From contig NZ_JASCIR010000001.1 of NCBI RefSeq assembly GCF_029968095.1, forward strand, positions 1 to 64,000: a stretch of DNA of 64,000 bases. The letters are read 5' to 3'. The notes beneath the pieces were generated by a model, which was given only the letters and a program-made list of their open reading frames with translations, was not told the origin of the DNA and ran no database searches. This document shows positions 42,180 to 51,027 of the stretch, in pieces. Each line of letters starts with the position of its first letter. The first letter of the stretch is position 1. The DNA is from Streptomyces solicavernae. GTDB lineage: Bacteria; Actinomycetota; Actinomycetes; Streptomycetales; Streptomycetaceae. The position numbers and the translations under genes were made by a program.

Positions 42180-42266
42180 GGCCCGGACGGTAGGGATGGG
42201 CGGTTTAAGCCCGCCTCCCGGAGCGGTTAAGCCCCTCCTCCTTGAGCTCCTCCTCTCACATGACTA

Positions 42267-42303
42267 TTGACAGCATCCTGTCGATTTGACAGACTGCTGT
42301 CAG
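42267..42303 (+). promoter_or_regulatory. Twin operator palindromes upstream of the PfpI-MarR operon
   Basis: TTGACAGCATCCTGTCGA (42267-42284) and TTGACAGACTGCTGTCAG (42286-42303) are adjacent dyads with TGACAG/CTGTCA arms, 19 bases apart, about two helical turns. They lie 31 bases before the first start codon and are AT-richer than the surroundings. They are probable binding sites of the MarR regulator encoded in the operon. Confidence 0.75.
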
Positions 42304-42334
42304 GTTCACAGGATCCGAGCATCCGGGAGCAGCC

Positions 42335-42967
42335 ATGACCGCCACGACAAGCACCGCCCGCAAGCCCGTGCACGTCGCCGTCTACGACGGATACGCCGAC
42401 TGGGAGTCCGGCCACGCCACGGCCTGGCTGGCCCGCGGCGGCTTCAAGATCCGGTACGTCGGGGCGAGCCTCGACCCGGTCACCACCATCGGCGGCCTGC
42501 GCATCACGCCCGACCTCGCGCTCTCCGATGTACGCCCCGAGGACAGCGCGCTCCTCATCCTCACCGGCGGCGACCTGTGGGACGAGGGCGACCGGCTCGC
42601 ACCGTTCGCCCGCGCCGCCCGCGCGTTCCTCGACGCCGGAGTGCCGGTCGCCGCGATCTGCGGCGCCACCGCCGGCCTGGCCCGCGAGGGCCTGCTCGAC
42701 GACCGCGCGCACACCAGCAACGTCTCGTTCTACCTCCAGGCCACCGGCTACCGGGGCGCCGAGCACTACGTCGACGGCCCCGCCACCACCGCCGTCACCG
42801 ACCGCGACCTGATCACCGCGAGCAGCACCGACCCTGAAGGCTTCGCGCGCGAGATCCTCGGCCGCCTCGGCGTGTACGAGGGCGCGCAACTCGACGCCTG
42901 GTACCGGCTGTTCCGGCACTCCGACCCGGCCGCGTACGAGGTGCTGACCGCCGGGGAGGAGCAGTGA
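42335..42967 (+). CDS. DJ-1/PfpI family protein (glutamine amidotransferase-like)
   Basis: The protein has 210 residues. Class I amidotransferase-like fold with nucleophile-elbow Cys109 in VAAICGATAGLAREGLL and the acidic residue in VHVAVYDGYADWESGHA. The family includes proteases, isonitrile hydratases and glyoxalases; the activity is not decidable here. It is the first gene of an autoregulated operon, its stop overlapping the MarR start (GTGA). Confidence 0.9.
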   Translation: MTATTSTARKPVHVAVYDGYADWESGHATAWLARGGFKIRYVGASLDPVTTIGGLRITPDLALSDVRPEDSALLILTGGDLWDEGDRLAPFARAARAFLDAGVPVAAICGATAGLAREGLLDDRAHTSNVSFYLQATGYRGAEHYVDGPATTAVTDRDLITASSTDPEGFAREILGRLGVYEGAQLDAWYRLFRHSDPAAYEVLTAGEEQ

Positions 42968-43470
42968 GGGAGACCGAGGCGCTCAGCCGGACGGCGATGG
43001 GCGTGTTCCGGCTGAACGGCCAGTTCCTCGCCGTGTCCGAGCAGTTGGCGCGGCCCGCCGGGCTCACCGCCGCCTGGTGGCAGGTGCTCGGCGCCGTGCT
43101 GGCGGAGCCGCTGCCGGTCGCCGCGATCGCCCGCCGTATGGGCATCACCCGGCAGAGCGTGCAGCGGGTCGCCGACCGGCTCGTCGCCGACGGCCTCGCG
43201 CGGTACGAGCCCAACCCCGCCCACCGCAGGGCCAAGCTCGTCACGCCCACCGAGCGGGGCCGCGCCGCCGTCGACCGGGTCCGGCCCGGCCACGCCCGCC
43301 TCGCCGCACAGCTCGCCGAACGCCTCGGGGAGGCCGAACTCACCGAGACCGTACGGGCGTTGGAGCGGCTGGCCGAGGTGATGGACGGACTGGAAACGGT
43401 TCCCCAACTCCCGGCCGCGGCACCGGACCGGAACTTATCCTCGGACCGTCGGGCTGCTGCGAGCCGGTGA
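42964..43470 (+). CDS. MarR family transcriptional regulator
   Basis: The protein has 168 residues from GTG. Winged helix: LPVAAIARRMGITRQSVQRV then ADRLVADGLARYEPNPAHRR, and LVTPTERGRAAVDRV. Helices at both ends for dimerisation. It most probably represses its own operon through the twin TTGACAG palindromes. Only 25 bases separate its stop from the kinase gene. Confidence 0.92.
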   Translation: MRETEALSRTAMGVFRLNGQFLAVSEQLARPAGLTAAWWQVLGAVLAEPLPVAAIARRMGITRQSVQRVADRLVADGLARYEPNPAHRRAKLVTPTERGRAAVDRVRPGHARLAAQLAERLGEAELTETVRALERLAEVMDGLETVPQLPAAAPDRNLSSDRRAAASR

Positions 43471-43495
43471 ATCCGGTACGGGGAGGGCACGGGCC

Positions 43496-45490
43496 ATGGA
43501 CGAGCTTGGCGCTTCGGATCCGCGGACGATCGGCGCGTACCGGCTGCTCGGGCGCCTCGGCTCGGGCGGCATGGGCCAGGTGTTCCTCGCCCGGTCGGCC
43601 TCCGGGCGCACCGTCGCCGTGAAGCTGGTGCGCGAGGAGCTGGCCGGGCAGGAGGAGTTCCGCCGCAGGTTCCGGCAGGAGATCGACACGGCACGGCAGG
43701 TCGGCGGGGCGTGGACCGCGCCCGTCCTGGACGCCGACCCCGAGGCCGACCGGCCCTGGCTGGCCAGCGGGTACGTCGCCGGGCCCTCCCTGCACACCGT
43801 CGTGGCCCGCGAGCACGGGCCGCTGCCGGAGCGCTCCGTGCGCATCCTCGCCGCCGGACTCGCGCACGCGCTGCGCGACATCCACGCCGCCGGGGTCGTC
43901 CACCGCGACCTCAAGCCGTCCAACGTCCTGCTCACCATCGACGGCCCGCGCGTCATCGACTTCGGCATCGCCCGCGCCCTGGAGACGGTCACCGACGGCG
44001 GCCTCACCCGGGCGGGCGCGCTCGTCGGCTCGCCCGCCTTCATGGCGCCCGAGCAGCTGCGCGGCGACCCGGTCACCCCGGCCTGCGACGTGTTCTGCCT
44101 CGGCTCGGTCCTCGCGTACGCAGCCACCGGCAGGCTCCCGTTCGGCGCGGAGGGCAGCGGGGCGCACGCGCTGATGTTCCGCATCGCCCAGGAGGAGCCC
44201 GACCTGCGGGCGCTGCCGAAGCCGCTGCGCGAGCTGGTCCACGCCTGCCTCGCGAAGGCACCCGAGCACCGCCCCTCCCTGGACGCGGTCCTGCGGCACA
44301 GCGGGGCCCACGACACGGTGGCCGACGGCCGCGCCCGCGAACCCTGGCTCCCCGGCACGCTCATCGCCCAGCTCGGGCGGCACGCGGCGCGGTTGCTGGA
44401 CGTGGAGGACCCGGGGGCGGGGCCTGCGGTGCGCGTGCCGGAGCCCCGGTCGCCGGTGGACGACGAGGAGGCGGGGGTGGGGTTGGGGTTGGGGTTGGGG
44501 TTGGGGACGGGGTTGGGGACGGGGATGGGGATGGGCCGGGGCGGACCCTGTTCCGGCCACCCCTCGATATCCGGTCCCGGTCCCGGTACCGGTACCGGTC
44601 CTGGTCCTGGTCCTGGTCCCCGTCCGGAGGCGGACGCCGACGCCGACGCCGACGCCGAGGGCGACCTCGGCGTCGCCGGAGCCGAACCCGCACCCGGAGC
44701 CGAACCCGAACCCGAAGCCGAAGCCGGACCCGGACCCGCCGAACCGCACACCCAGGCCCTGCCCACCCCTCCCCACCCCGTCGGCTTCGGGCACCCGGCG
44801 ACCGGCGGCGCCTCCGCCGCGCTGCCCGGCACCGGGGACGTACCCGCCACTCCCGGGGGCGGGCCGGAGACGCATCCGGAAACCGATCCCGAGACCGAGC
44901 CCGAGCCCGAGCCCGAGACCAATCCGGAGACCGATCTGGAGCCCCATCCGGAGACCGATCCGGAAACCGAGCCGGAAACCGAGCCGCGGGCGCAGCGCAA
45001 CGGCCGGACCACCGCCTTCCTCGTGGCCGCCGCCGTGACCGTGGCGATCGGTGCGGGCGGTTCGGTGTACGCGGTGATGAACGGCGAGGGCACCGGCCGT
45101 ACGGAACAGCGCCGGAAGGCCCCGCCCACCGCGCCCGCCACACCCGCGGCGGTCCCCGAGTCGTTCCTCGGGACCTGGCAGCACAGGACCCGGGGCCCCG
45201 GCGGCCCCGGCACCCGCACCCTGACCCTCACCCAGGGAACGCGCGGCGAGCGGGTCATGCGCCTGCGCGAGCAAGGCCCGCACCACGACTGCGCCTCGAC
45301 CGCACGCCTCCGCTCGGCCGACCCGACCACGGTGACCCTCGGCCCGGCCACGCTCACGTACGACAAGGGGCAGAGCTGCCGCCCGGGCGCGGCGCGTGAA
45401 CTGACCCTGCCCGACGAGCACACCCTCGTCGTCCGCCGCCTCGACGGCAACGGGCCCAGCAAGACGTACACCCGTACGACCGGGCGGTGA
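43496..45490 (+). CDS. Transmembrane Ser/Thr protein kinase (PknB-like)
   Basis: The protein has 664 residues. Kinase domain at 15-280: GSGGMGQVF loop, ATP Lys43, HRD at 136-138, DFG at 155-157 and APEQL. A long low-complexity linker follows (about 320-500): Gly-Leu repeats, then Pro-Glu and Pro-Glu-Thr repeats. The membrane helix is at about 507-527, and a 130-residue extracellular domain with two cysteines resembles no PASTA repeat. The kinase probably senses an outside signal. The DNA of the linker is microsatellite-like, so its length may vary between strains. Confidence 0.93.
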   Translation: MDELGASDPRTIGAYRLLGRLGSGGMGQVFLARSASGRTVAVKLVREELAGQEEFRRRFRQEIDTARQVGGAWTAPVLDADPEADRPWLASGYVAGPSLHTVVAREHGPLPERSVRILAAGLAHALRDIHAAGVVHRDLKPSNVLLTIDGPRVIDFGIARALETVTDGGLTRAGALVGSPAFMAPEQLRGDPVTPACDVFCLGSVLAYAATGRLPFGAEGSGAHALMFRIAQEEPDLRALPKPLRELVHACLAKAPEHRPSLDAVLRHSGAHDTVADGRAREPWLPGTLIAQLGRHAARLLDVEDPGAGPAVRVPEPRSPVDDEEAGVGLGLGLGLGTGLGTGMGMGRGGPCSGHPSISGPGPGTGTGPGPGPGPRPEADADADADAEGDLGVAGAEPAPGAEPEPEAEAGPGPAEPHTQALPTPPHPVGFGHPATGGASAALPGTGDVPATPGGGPETHPETDPETEPEPEPETNPETDLEPHPETDPETEPETEPRAQRNGRTTAFLVAAAVTVAIGAGGSVYAVMNGEGTGRTEQRRKAPPTAPATPAAVPESFLGTWQHRTRGPGGPGTRTLTLTQGTRGERVMRLREQGPHHDCASTARLRSADPTTVTLGPATLTYDKGQSCRPGAARELTLPDEHTLVVRRLDGNGPSKTYTRTTGR

Positions 45491-45553
45491 ACAGCAGGCG
45501 AAACCAAGGGAGTTGAGCGTCCGGGGCGGGGCTCGCGCTCGTAGCGTGCACCC

Positions 45554-47098
45554 GTGGATGACTGGTTCAGCGCCGAGAACGTGATCGCCGTGGGCACCGC
45601 CCTGCTCGGCGTCCTCGCGTCGATGGCCGCCCTCTGGTACGAGCGCCGGGTGCCGCGCCGCAAGCGCATCGGCTACCGCGTGCAGATGGACACGCCCATC
45701 GGCAGCGACGGGGGCGCGGGCCGCACCAACGTACGCCTCGGCCTGTTCCTCGAAGACCCCTCGATGTCGGACGCGACGCTCGTCCTGCTCCGCGTCGAGA
45801 ACGACGGCGCCGAGAGCATCGCAGGCGACGACTACACGGGGCGCGAACTGCACGGCCTCACCGCCGAGTTCAGCGGCCGCAGGATCCGCGGCATAGCGGT
45901 CACCCAGCCCGGCGAGTCCGGGCACCTCATGGAGCACTTCGCGCCCGCGCTCGGCATGGGGCACAGCGGGTCGACGCTGCGCATCCCGCGCGTACCACTC
46001 AACCGCGGCGAGCACTTCAAGCTGCTCGTGCTGCTCACCGGCGGCCACGTCGGCGACGGCATCCGCATCGTCGGCGGCATCCGCGACGGGGAGGTCCGCC
46101 CCAACCGCAGTACGACGCCCGACGACACCCCGCCGCTGCTCAGCCGGCCCGCGAAGCTGCTCGCCGGGCTGCTCACGCTGTGCGTGATCGCGCTGTCCAC
46201 GCTGATCGTGGCCGGCGGCGACCGGCCGCCGATGGGCTGCGCGCAGGGCAAGCTGACCGTTGTCGGCTCCACCGCGTTCAAGCCGGTCGCCGAGGAGCTG
46301 GCCGACAAGTACGAGAAGGACTGCCCCGGTTCGGAGATCACCGTCGACGCGCACGGCAGCGCGCCCGGCATCAACGAGCTCGACGAGGCGGGCGCCGCGT
46401 CCTCCTCGTCGCCCGCGCTCGTCGCGTTCTCCGACGGGCCCAAGCCGAGCGGGCATCCGCGGCTGCGCGAGAACCGCGTCGCCGTGTCGTCGTTCGCGAT
46501 GGTCCTCAACGACCGCGTCCCGCTGAAGAACCTGTCCCTCGCCGACCTGCGCCGCCTCTACCGCGGCGAGTTCCGCACCTGGCGCGAGCTCGACCGCTCC
46601 CTGCCGGACATCCCCGTCGTCCTGGTCAGCCGCAACTCCAACTCCGGTACCCGCGCGGTGTTCCAGCGCCGCATCCTGCGCGGCTTCGAGGACGCCCCGT
46701 CGTCCGCGGACTGCCGCCGCAAGGACGACCCGAAGGCGCCGCTCATCCGCTGCGAGTCCGACAGCACCGAACAGCTCCTCGACTCCGTCGCGGACATCCC
46801 GGGCGCCATCGGGTACGCGGAGCTGCGCTCCACCTCCGCGCCGAAGGGCCTGCACCGGCTCAGCCTGGACGGGGCGGCGCCGACGATCGAGGACGTCGCG
46901 GACTCCGCGTACCCGTTCCGCGAGATCGAGCACGCCTACACGTACGGCCGGCCGCCCGCGGACTCCCTCGTCTCCAGCTTCCTCAACTACACGATGCGCG
47001 GCAGCGGCCAGGACGTCATCCGCACCCACGGCCACGTCCCGTGCGCCTCGCCGGAGGGGCTGCGGGCCTGCGACGACGGCCCGGAACTCGACCCGTGA
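45554..47098 (+). CDS. Membrane-anchored PstS-like substrate-binding protein
   Basis: The protein has 514 residues from GTG. Membrane helix at about 8-28, a cytoplasmic beta-rich domain (about 40-190), a second helix at about 202-222, then an extracellular PBP-like phosphate-binding domain. In the latter, KLTVVGSTAFKPVAEELADK, DAHGSAPGINELDEAG and SRNSNSGTRAVFQRRIL match the PstS ligand loops. PstS proteins are normally lipoproteins with transporter genes; here no ABC genes are adjacent and the domain is tethered by two helices. A sensing role is likelier than transport (inference). Confidence 0.85.
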   Translation: MDDWFSAENVIAVGTALLGVLASMAALWYERRVPRRKRIGYRVQMDTPIGSDGGAGRTNVRLGLFLEDPSMSDATLVLLRVENDGAESIAGDDYTGRELHGLTAEFSGRRIRGIAVTQPGESGHLMEHFAPALGMGHSGSTLRIPRVPLNRGEHFKLLVLLTGGHVGDGIRIVGGIRDGEVRPNRSTTPDDTPPLLSRPAKLLAGLLTLCVIALSTLIVAGGDRPPMGCAQGKLTVVGSTAFKPVAEELADKYEKDCPGSEITVDAHGSAPGINELDEAGAASSSSPALVAFSDGPKPSGHPRLRENRVAVSSFAMVLNDRVPLKNLSLADLRRLYRGEFRTWRELDRSLPDIPVVLVSRNSNSGTRAVFQRRILRGFEDAPSSADCRRKDDPKAPLIRCESDSTEQLLDSVADIPGAIGYAELRSTSAPKGLHRLSLDGAAPTIEDVADSAYPFREIEHAYTYGRPPADSLVSSFLNYTMRGSGQDVIRTHGHVPCASPEGLRACDDGPELDP

Positions 47099-47173
47099 CG
47101 CGGCGCCCTGCGTGCGGTGTCCAGGCTGCGGTTGCCCGGAGTCGATCGCGGTGCGGCTGACCCGGGTGGTGAG

Positions 47174-47761
47174 TCAGCGGACGTACTTCTTCAGGGGTTC
47201 GGTGTCGAGGGGGATGCCGACGGGATCGGGCAGGGTCGTCTTCTCGCCGAACGGAACGATGTCCACGTGCAGGTACTGGCCGTGGTCGACGTCCGGACCG
47301 GTATGGACGGCGAGCGCCTGCCGGTCCCGGTCGACGAGCAGGTGGACCGGAATGCCTGCGGCCGCGTATGCGGCGGGCTTCTCCCGGCGGTCGCGACTTT
47401 CGGTGTCGGAGTCGTACGAGGTGACCTCTACGGCCATCAGTACGCCTTCGGGGTCGGCCCAGTCGCTTTCCTGGTCAACGAGATGGTCGATCGGCACGAG
47501 TGTCCCGTCCGGGACAGCACGGCCCTTGCGGTAACGCTCGACCTTCAGCTGCTGGGTTGTGACCAGATCGAGCTCCGGGCGAGCCTGCATACATTGCCTG
47601 ACCAGCCACGCAACGAGCGCCGCATGCTTATTGTCCGTCACAGGCTTCACCTCAAGCCGACCGTTGATGAACTCCAACGTGACGGTCTCGGGGGCGGCGG
47701 CGGCCAGTTCCTCGAAGTCCTCCACCGGCATCTGAGACGTGCGCTCTGCCATAACCGTCAT
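47174..47761 (-). CDS. Uma2 family (DUF820) putative nuclease, copy 1
   Basis: The protein has 195 residues. PD-(D/E)xK-like Uma2 fold: VTLEFINGRLEVKP, then VPDGTLVP, VLMAVEVTSYDSDTESRDRR and KPAAYAAAGIPVHLLVDRD. ATG with GGAAGGGAG upstream. It shares with copies 2 and 3 the start MTVMAERTS-like and the end KKYVR/KNYVR/RNYVR. These families are abundant in Streptomyces and cyanobacteria; the biological role is unknown. Confidence 0.88.
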   Translation of the reverse strand: MTVMAERTSQMPVEDFEELAAAAPETVTLEFINGRLEVKPVTDNKHAALVAWLVRQCMQARPELDLVTTQQLKVERYRKGRAVPDGTLVPIDHLVDQESDWADPEGVLMAVEVTSYDSDTESRDRREKPAAYAAAGIPVHLLVDRDRQALAVHTGPDVDHGQYLHVDIVPFGEKTTLPDPVGIPLDTEPLKKYVR

Positions 47762-47806
47762 GCTGCACTCCCTTCCTTATGGACGCCAGTGTCGCCGAAC
47801 ACGACA

Positions 47807-47841
47807 AAGGGGCGGACCGCTTCGGAAGCAGTCCACCCCTT
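47807..47841 (-). terminator. Imperfect hairpin after purA
   Basis: AAGGGG, GGAC and GCTT pair with AAGC, GTCC and CCCCTT around a CGG loop, with symmetric mismatches between the blocks. It lies 48 bases beyond the purA stop and before the Uma2 start, so it probably ends the purA transcript. Confidence 0.65.
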
Positions 47842-47888
47842 CGAGTGAATGTGCGAAGAACTACGGACAACCGCAGGTCAACCGGGGC

Positions 47889-49172
47889 TCAGAGGAACGA
47901 GTTGATCTCGATCGTCTCGTCCCGGCCCGGGCCCACGCCGATCGCGGAGATCGGCGCCCCGGACATCTCCTCCAGCGCCTTCACGTACGCCTGCGCGTTC
48001 TTCGGCAGGTCGGCGAAGGACTTGGCCTTGGTGATGTCCTCGGACCAGCCCGGCAGGCACTCGTACACCGGCTTCGCATGGTGGAAGTCGGTCTGGCTGT
48101 ACGGGAGTTCCTCGACGCGCTTGCCGTCGATCTCGTACGCCACGCAGACCGGGATCTGCTCCCAGCCGGTGAGGACGTCGAGCTTCGTGAGGAAGAAGTC
48201 CGTCAGGCCGTTCACGCGGGTCGCGTAGCGGGCGATGACCGCGTCGAACCAGCCGCAGCGGCGGTCACGGCCGGTGGTGACACCGCGCTCGCCGCCGATG
48301 CGGCGCAGGTCCTCGCCGTCCTGGTCGAACAGCTCGGTCGGGAACGGTCCGGCGCCCACACGCGTGGTGTACGCCTTCAGGATGCCGATGACCCGGTTGA
48401 TCTTCGTGGGGCCGACGCCCGCACCCGTGCACGCGCCACCCGAGGTCGGGTTGGAGGACGTGACGAAGGGGTACGTGCCGTGGTCCACGTCGAGCAGCGT
48501 GCCCTGGCCGCCCTCGAAGAGGACGACCTTGCCGTCGTCGATGGCGTTGTTCAGGATCAGCGTGGTGTCCGCGACGTACGGCTTCAGCTGGTCCGCGAAC
48601 GTCAGCATCTCCTCGACGATCTTGTCCGTCTCGATCGCGCGACGGTTGAAGACCTTCGTGAGCAGCTGGTTCTTCGTGTCGAGGGCCGCCTCGACCTTCT
48701 GCGTCAGGATCGACTCGTCGTAGAGGTCCTGGACGCGGATGCCGACACGGTTGATCTTGTCCGCGTAGGTCGGGCCGATGCCACGCCCGGTGGTGCCGAT
48801 CTTCCGCTTGCCGAGGAAGCGCTCCGTCACCTTGTCGACGGTGACGTTGTACGGCGTGATCAGGTGGGCGTTGCCGCTGATCAGGAGCTTGGAGGTGTCG
48901 ACACCGCGCTCGTTCAGGCCGCTCAGCTCGGAGAGCAGCACCGCCGGGTCGACGACGACTCCATTGCCGATGACGGGCGTACACCCCGGCGAGAGGATTC
49001 CGGAGGGGAGGAGGTGGAGCGCGTACTTCTGGTCGCCTACGACAACCGTGTGGCCGGCGTTGTTGCCGCCCTGGTAGCGCACCACATAGTCAACGGAGCC
49101 ACCGAGCAGGTCGGTGGCCTTTCCCTTGCCCTCGTCACCCCACTGAGCACCGAGCAGCACAAGTGCGGGCAC
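47889..49172 (-). CDS. purA: Adenylosuccinate synthase
   Basis: The protein has 427 residues from GTG. It joins IMP and aspartate with GTP, the first step to AMP. Motifs: [16 protein letters not shown] with catalytic D13, GNNAGHTV with H41, [22 protein letters not shown], and [10 protein letters not shown] near the end. No unusual insertions. GGAAGGGG precedes the start. Confidence 0.98.
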   Translation of the reverse strand: MPALVLLGAQWGDEGKGKATDLLGGSVDYVVRYQGGNNAGHTVVVGDQKYALHLLPSGILSPGCTPVIGNGVVVDPAVLLSELSGLNERGVDTSKLLISGNAHLITPYNVTVDKVTERFLGKRKIGTTGRGIGPTYADKINRVGIRVQDLYDESILTQKVEAALDTKNQLLTKVFNRRAIETDKIVEEMLTFADQLKPYVADTTLILNNAIDDGKVVLFEGGQGTLLDVDHGTYPFVTSSNPTSGGACTGAGVGPTKINRVIGILKAYTTRVGAGPFPTELFDQDGEDLRRIGGERGVTTGRDRRCGWFDAVIARYATRVNGLTDFFLTKLDVLTGWEQIPVCVAYEIDGKRVEELPYSQTDFHHAKPVYECLPGWSEDITKAKSFADLPKNAQAYVKALEEMSGAPISAIGVGPGRDETIEINSFL

Positions 49173-49357
49173 AGGCGTACACCCCTTCCGGGCGGGGCAT
49201 GTCCAAGGTCAGGGGCGTACGCGAACGCTTGTCGTACGCGCACACCGCGACCCTCGTTGGCCGCACCCGTCGGACCGGTGCCCCGGAATAGACGAAGCCC
49301 CTGGCGCAATAGCGCAAGGGGCTCTTGCACAAAGATGCTACCCGAGGAAGGACCGAG

Positions 49358-50413
49358 GTGTCGGCTCCAGAGCCCGCCGGACAGAGCGCGCAGCCGCTTC
49401 AGCCGCCCAATCCGCTCCTGGTGGTGATCGATCCGACGGCCCGCGCGGTCGACGGGGAGTCGGTCCGGATCGCGAAGGACGTGCTCTGCGCGGGCGCTTC
49501 CGGGGGCCCGGCCAAGGTCTGCCTGCCGGACGGCCCGGAGGAGTTCACGCGCGCCCTGACCAGGCGCGGCTCCCGCCGTCCGGTGGTGGTGGGCGACGAC
49601 GGGGCGCTGCTCCGTGCGGTCGGTGCGCTGCATCGCGAGCGGGAGCTGTCGGAGGCGGCCCTCTCCGTGGTCCCGGTGGGTATGGCGACGGGGCTCGCGC
49701 ACGCGCTCGGGGTGCCGTCGGGCGCGGTGGCCGCGGCCCGCGCGGTCCTCGACGGCTCGCCCCGCCGCCTCGACCTGCTCGTCGACGACAGCGACGGGGT
49801 GGTGCTCGGGCGGCTCGCGATCCCGGCGGCGGTGGCGCCTGCGGGGCCCGACTCGGTGACTGGCCTGGGCTCTGGCTCCGGACCCGGCTCCGGCTCTGGT
49901 TCCGGTTCCGGTTCTGATCTCGGGTCCGGCTCCGGCTCCGGTTCTGGTTCTGGTTCCGGCTGCGGTTCTGGTTCCGGTTCCGGTTCCGTTTCCGGTTCTG
50001 GTTCCGGTTCCGGTCCTGGTTCCGGTTCCGGTTCCGGTTCCGGTTCCGGTTCCGGTTCCGGTTCCGGGAGGTTGTTGCGTACGTGCCAGTCGCTGGTGCG
50101 GACCCTGGTCCGACCGATGCCCGCGGTACGGCCCGCTCCCGGTCCGGCGCGGCTGCGGGTGGAGGCGGACGGGGTGACGCTTGTCGATCTGGACCAGCCG
50201 GTCGTCGGGGTCTCGGTGCGGCCGCTGCGGGACGGGATCGCGCGGGTCGAGGTGTGGGCCGTGGGCACGGAGTCGCCGGTACGGGCGCACGCGCGGACGG
50301 TCACGGTCTCGGGCCCCGACTTCCGCTACCGCGCGGACGCGGTGACCTCGGGCCCGGTCCGGGCCAGGACATGGACGGTACGACCGGAGGCGTGGGCACT
50401 GACGTTGCCCTGA
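49358..50413 (+). CDS. Diacylglycerol kinase-like protein with Gly-Ser repeat insertion
   Basis: The protein has 351 residues from GTG with GAGGAAGG upstream. The parts outside the insert resemble the DAGK/NAD-kinase-like fold: [40 protein letters not shown] (like GGDGT), [15 protein letters not shown], then after the insert [20 protein letters not shown]. The GGDGT loop is degenerate (VGDDGALL), so activity is doubtful. Residues about 171-237 are nearly pure Gly-Ser dipeptide from a GGTTCC microsatellite, interrupting the domain. Divergent from purA. Confidence 0.75.
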   Translation: MSAPEPAGQSAQPLQPPNPLLVVIDPTARAVDGESVRIAKDVLCAGASGGPAKVCLPDGPEEFTRALTRRGSRRPVVVGDDGALLRAVGALHRERELSEAALSVVPVGMATGLAHALGVPSGAVAAARAVLDGSPRRLDLLVDDSDGVVLGRLAIPAAVAPAGPDSVTGLGSGSGPGSGSGSGSGSDLGSGSGSGSGSGSGCGSGSGSGSVSGSGSGSGPGSGSGSGSGSGSGSGSGRLLRTCQSLVRTLVRPMPAVRPAPGPARLRVEADGVTLVDLDQPVVGVSVRPLRDGIARVEVWAVGTESPVRAHARTVTVSGPDFRYRADAVTSGPVRARTWTVRPEAWALTLP

Positions 50414-50428
50414 GGGCGCTGCGGTCCC

Positions 50429-50959
50429 TCAGCGGTCCCCGTACAGCTCCTCGCGCCGTTCGCGCCAGCGCTCCAGGAGGAGGGGCAGTTCCTGGCCCAC
50501 GAACTCGAAGAACGCCTGCGTCTCCGCCATCCGCCGCCCGGCCGGTGTTTCGGAACCGAGGCTGCTGACCCCCTCGCGCAGCGCCTCCTCCCAGCGCTTC
50601 ATGATCTGGTCGCGGTTGGCGAGCGCCTCGTACCACTGGTTGTTGTGGACGCGGTAGCGCTCACGGCGGGTGCCGGGCTCGCGTTCGCGGGAGACCATGT
50701 GCTGCTGCGAGAGGTAGCGCACCGCTCCGGACACGGCGGCCGGGCTGACCTGAAGCTGTTCGCCCAGCTCCGCCGACGACATGGCGCCGGCGTCGGAGGA
50801 GAGCAGGGCGGCGAAGACCCGGGCCGGCATGCGCTGGATGCCCGCGTCGACGAACACGGCCGCGAAGTTCTCCACGAAGCGTGCGACCGCGTCTTCGTCC
50901 CGTTCCGTCCGTCCCTCACCGGCCGACTGGCCCATGCTCCGATCATCTCCCCTGCTCAT
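50429..50959 (-). CDS. MarR/GbsR-like transcriptional repressor
   Basis: The protein has 176 residues; an ATG 24 bases further in is also possible. Winged helix: ARVFAALLSSDAGAMSSAEL, then GEQLQVSPAAVSGAVRYLSQ and HMVSREREPGTRRERYRVHN. Divergent from the ABC exporter genes, with a 16-bp palindrome between the starts; it probably represses the exporter and itself. Confidence 0.88.
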   Translation of the reverse strand: MSRGDDRSMGQSAGEGRTERDEDAVARFVENFAAVFVDAGIQRMPARVFAALLSSDAGAMSSAELGEQLQVSPAAVSGAVRYLSQQHMVSREREPGTRRERYRVHNNQWYEALANRDQIMKRWEEALREGVSSLGSETPAGRRMAETQAFFEFVGQELPLLLERWRERREELYGDR

Positions 50960-50991
50960 CGCGTCCTGGCGAGTTTATACGGTTCCTTAAC

Positions 50992-51007
50992 TTCACAAAT
51001 TTGTGAA
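50992..51007. promoter_or_regulatory. 16-bp operator palindrome in the divergent promoter
   Basis: TTCACAAATTTGTGAA is a perfect palindrome and AT-rich in a region of more than 70% GC. It lies 20 bases upstream of the ABC ATPase start and 32 bases from the repressor start, within the only AT-rich stretch (TTTATACGG .. TTCAAAAG). It is a probable site for the adjacent MarR-type protein. Confidence 0.75.
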
Positions 51008-51027
51008 ACTACCGTACGTTCAAAAGC

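Noticed and set aside
43340..47035. A 1231-codon minus-strand frame opposite the MarR, kinase and PstS-like genes
   Set aside because: Shadow frame created by strong third-position GC bias; three real genes with motifs lie on the plus strand.
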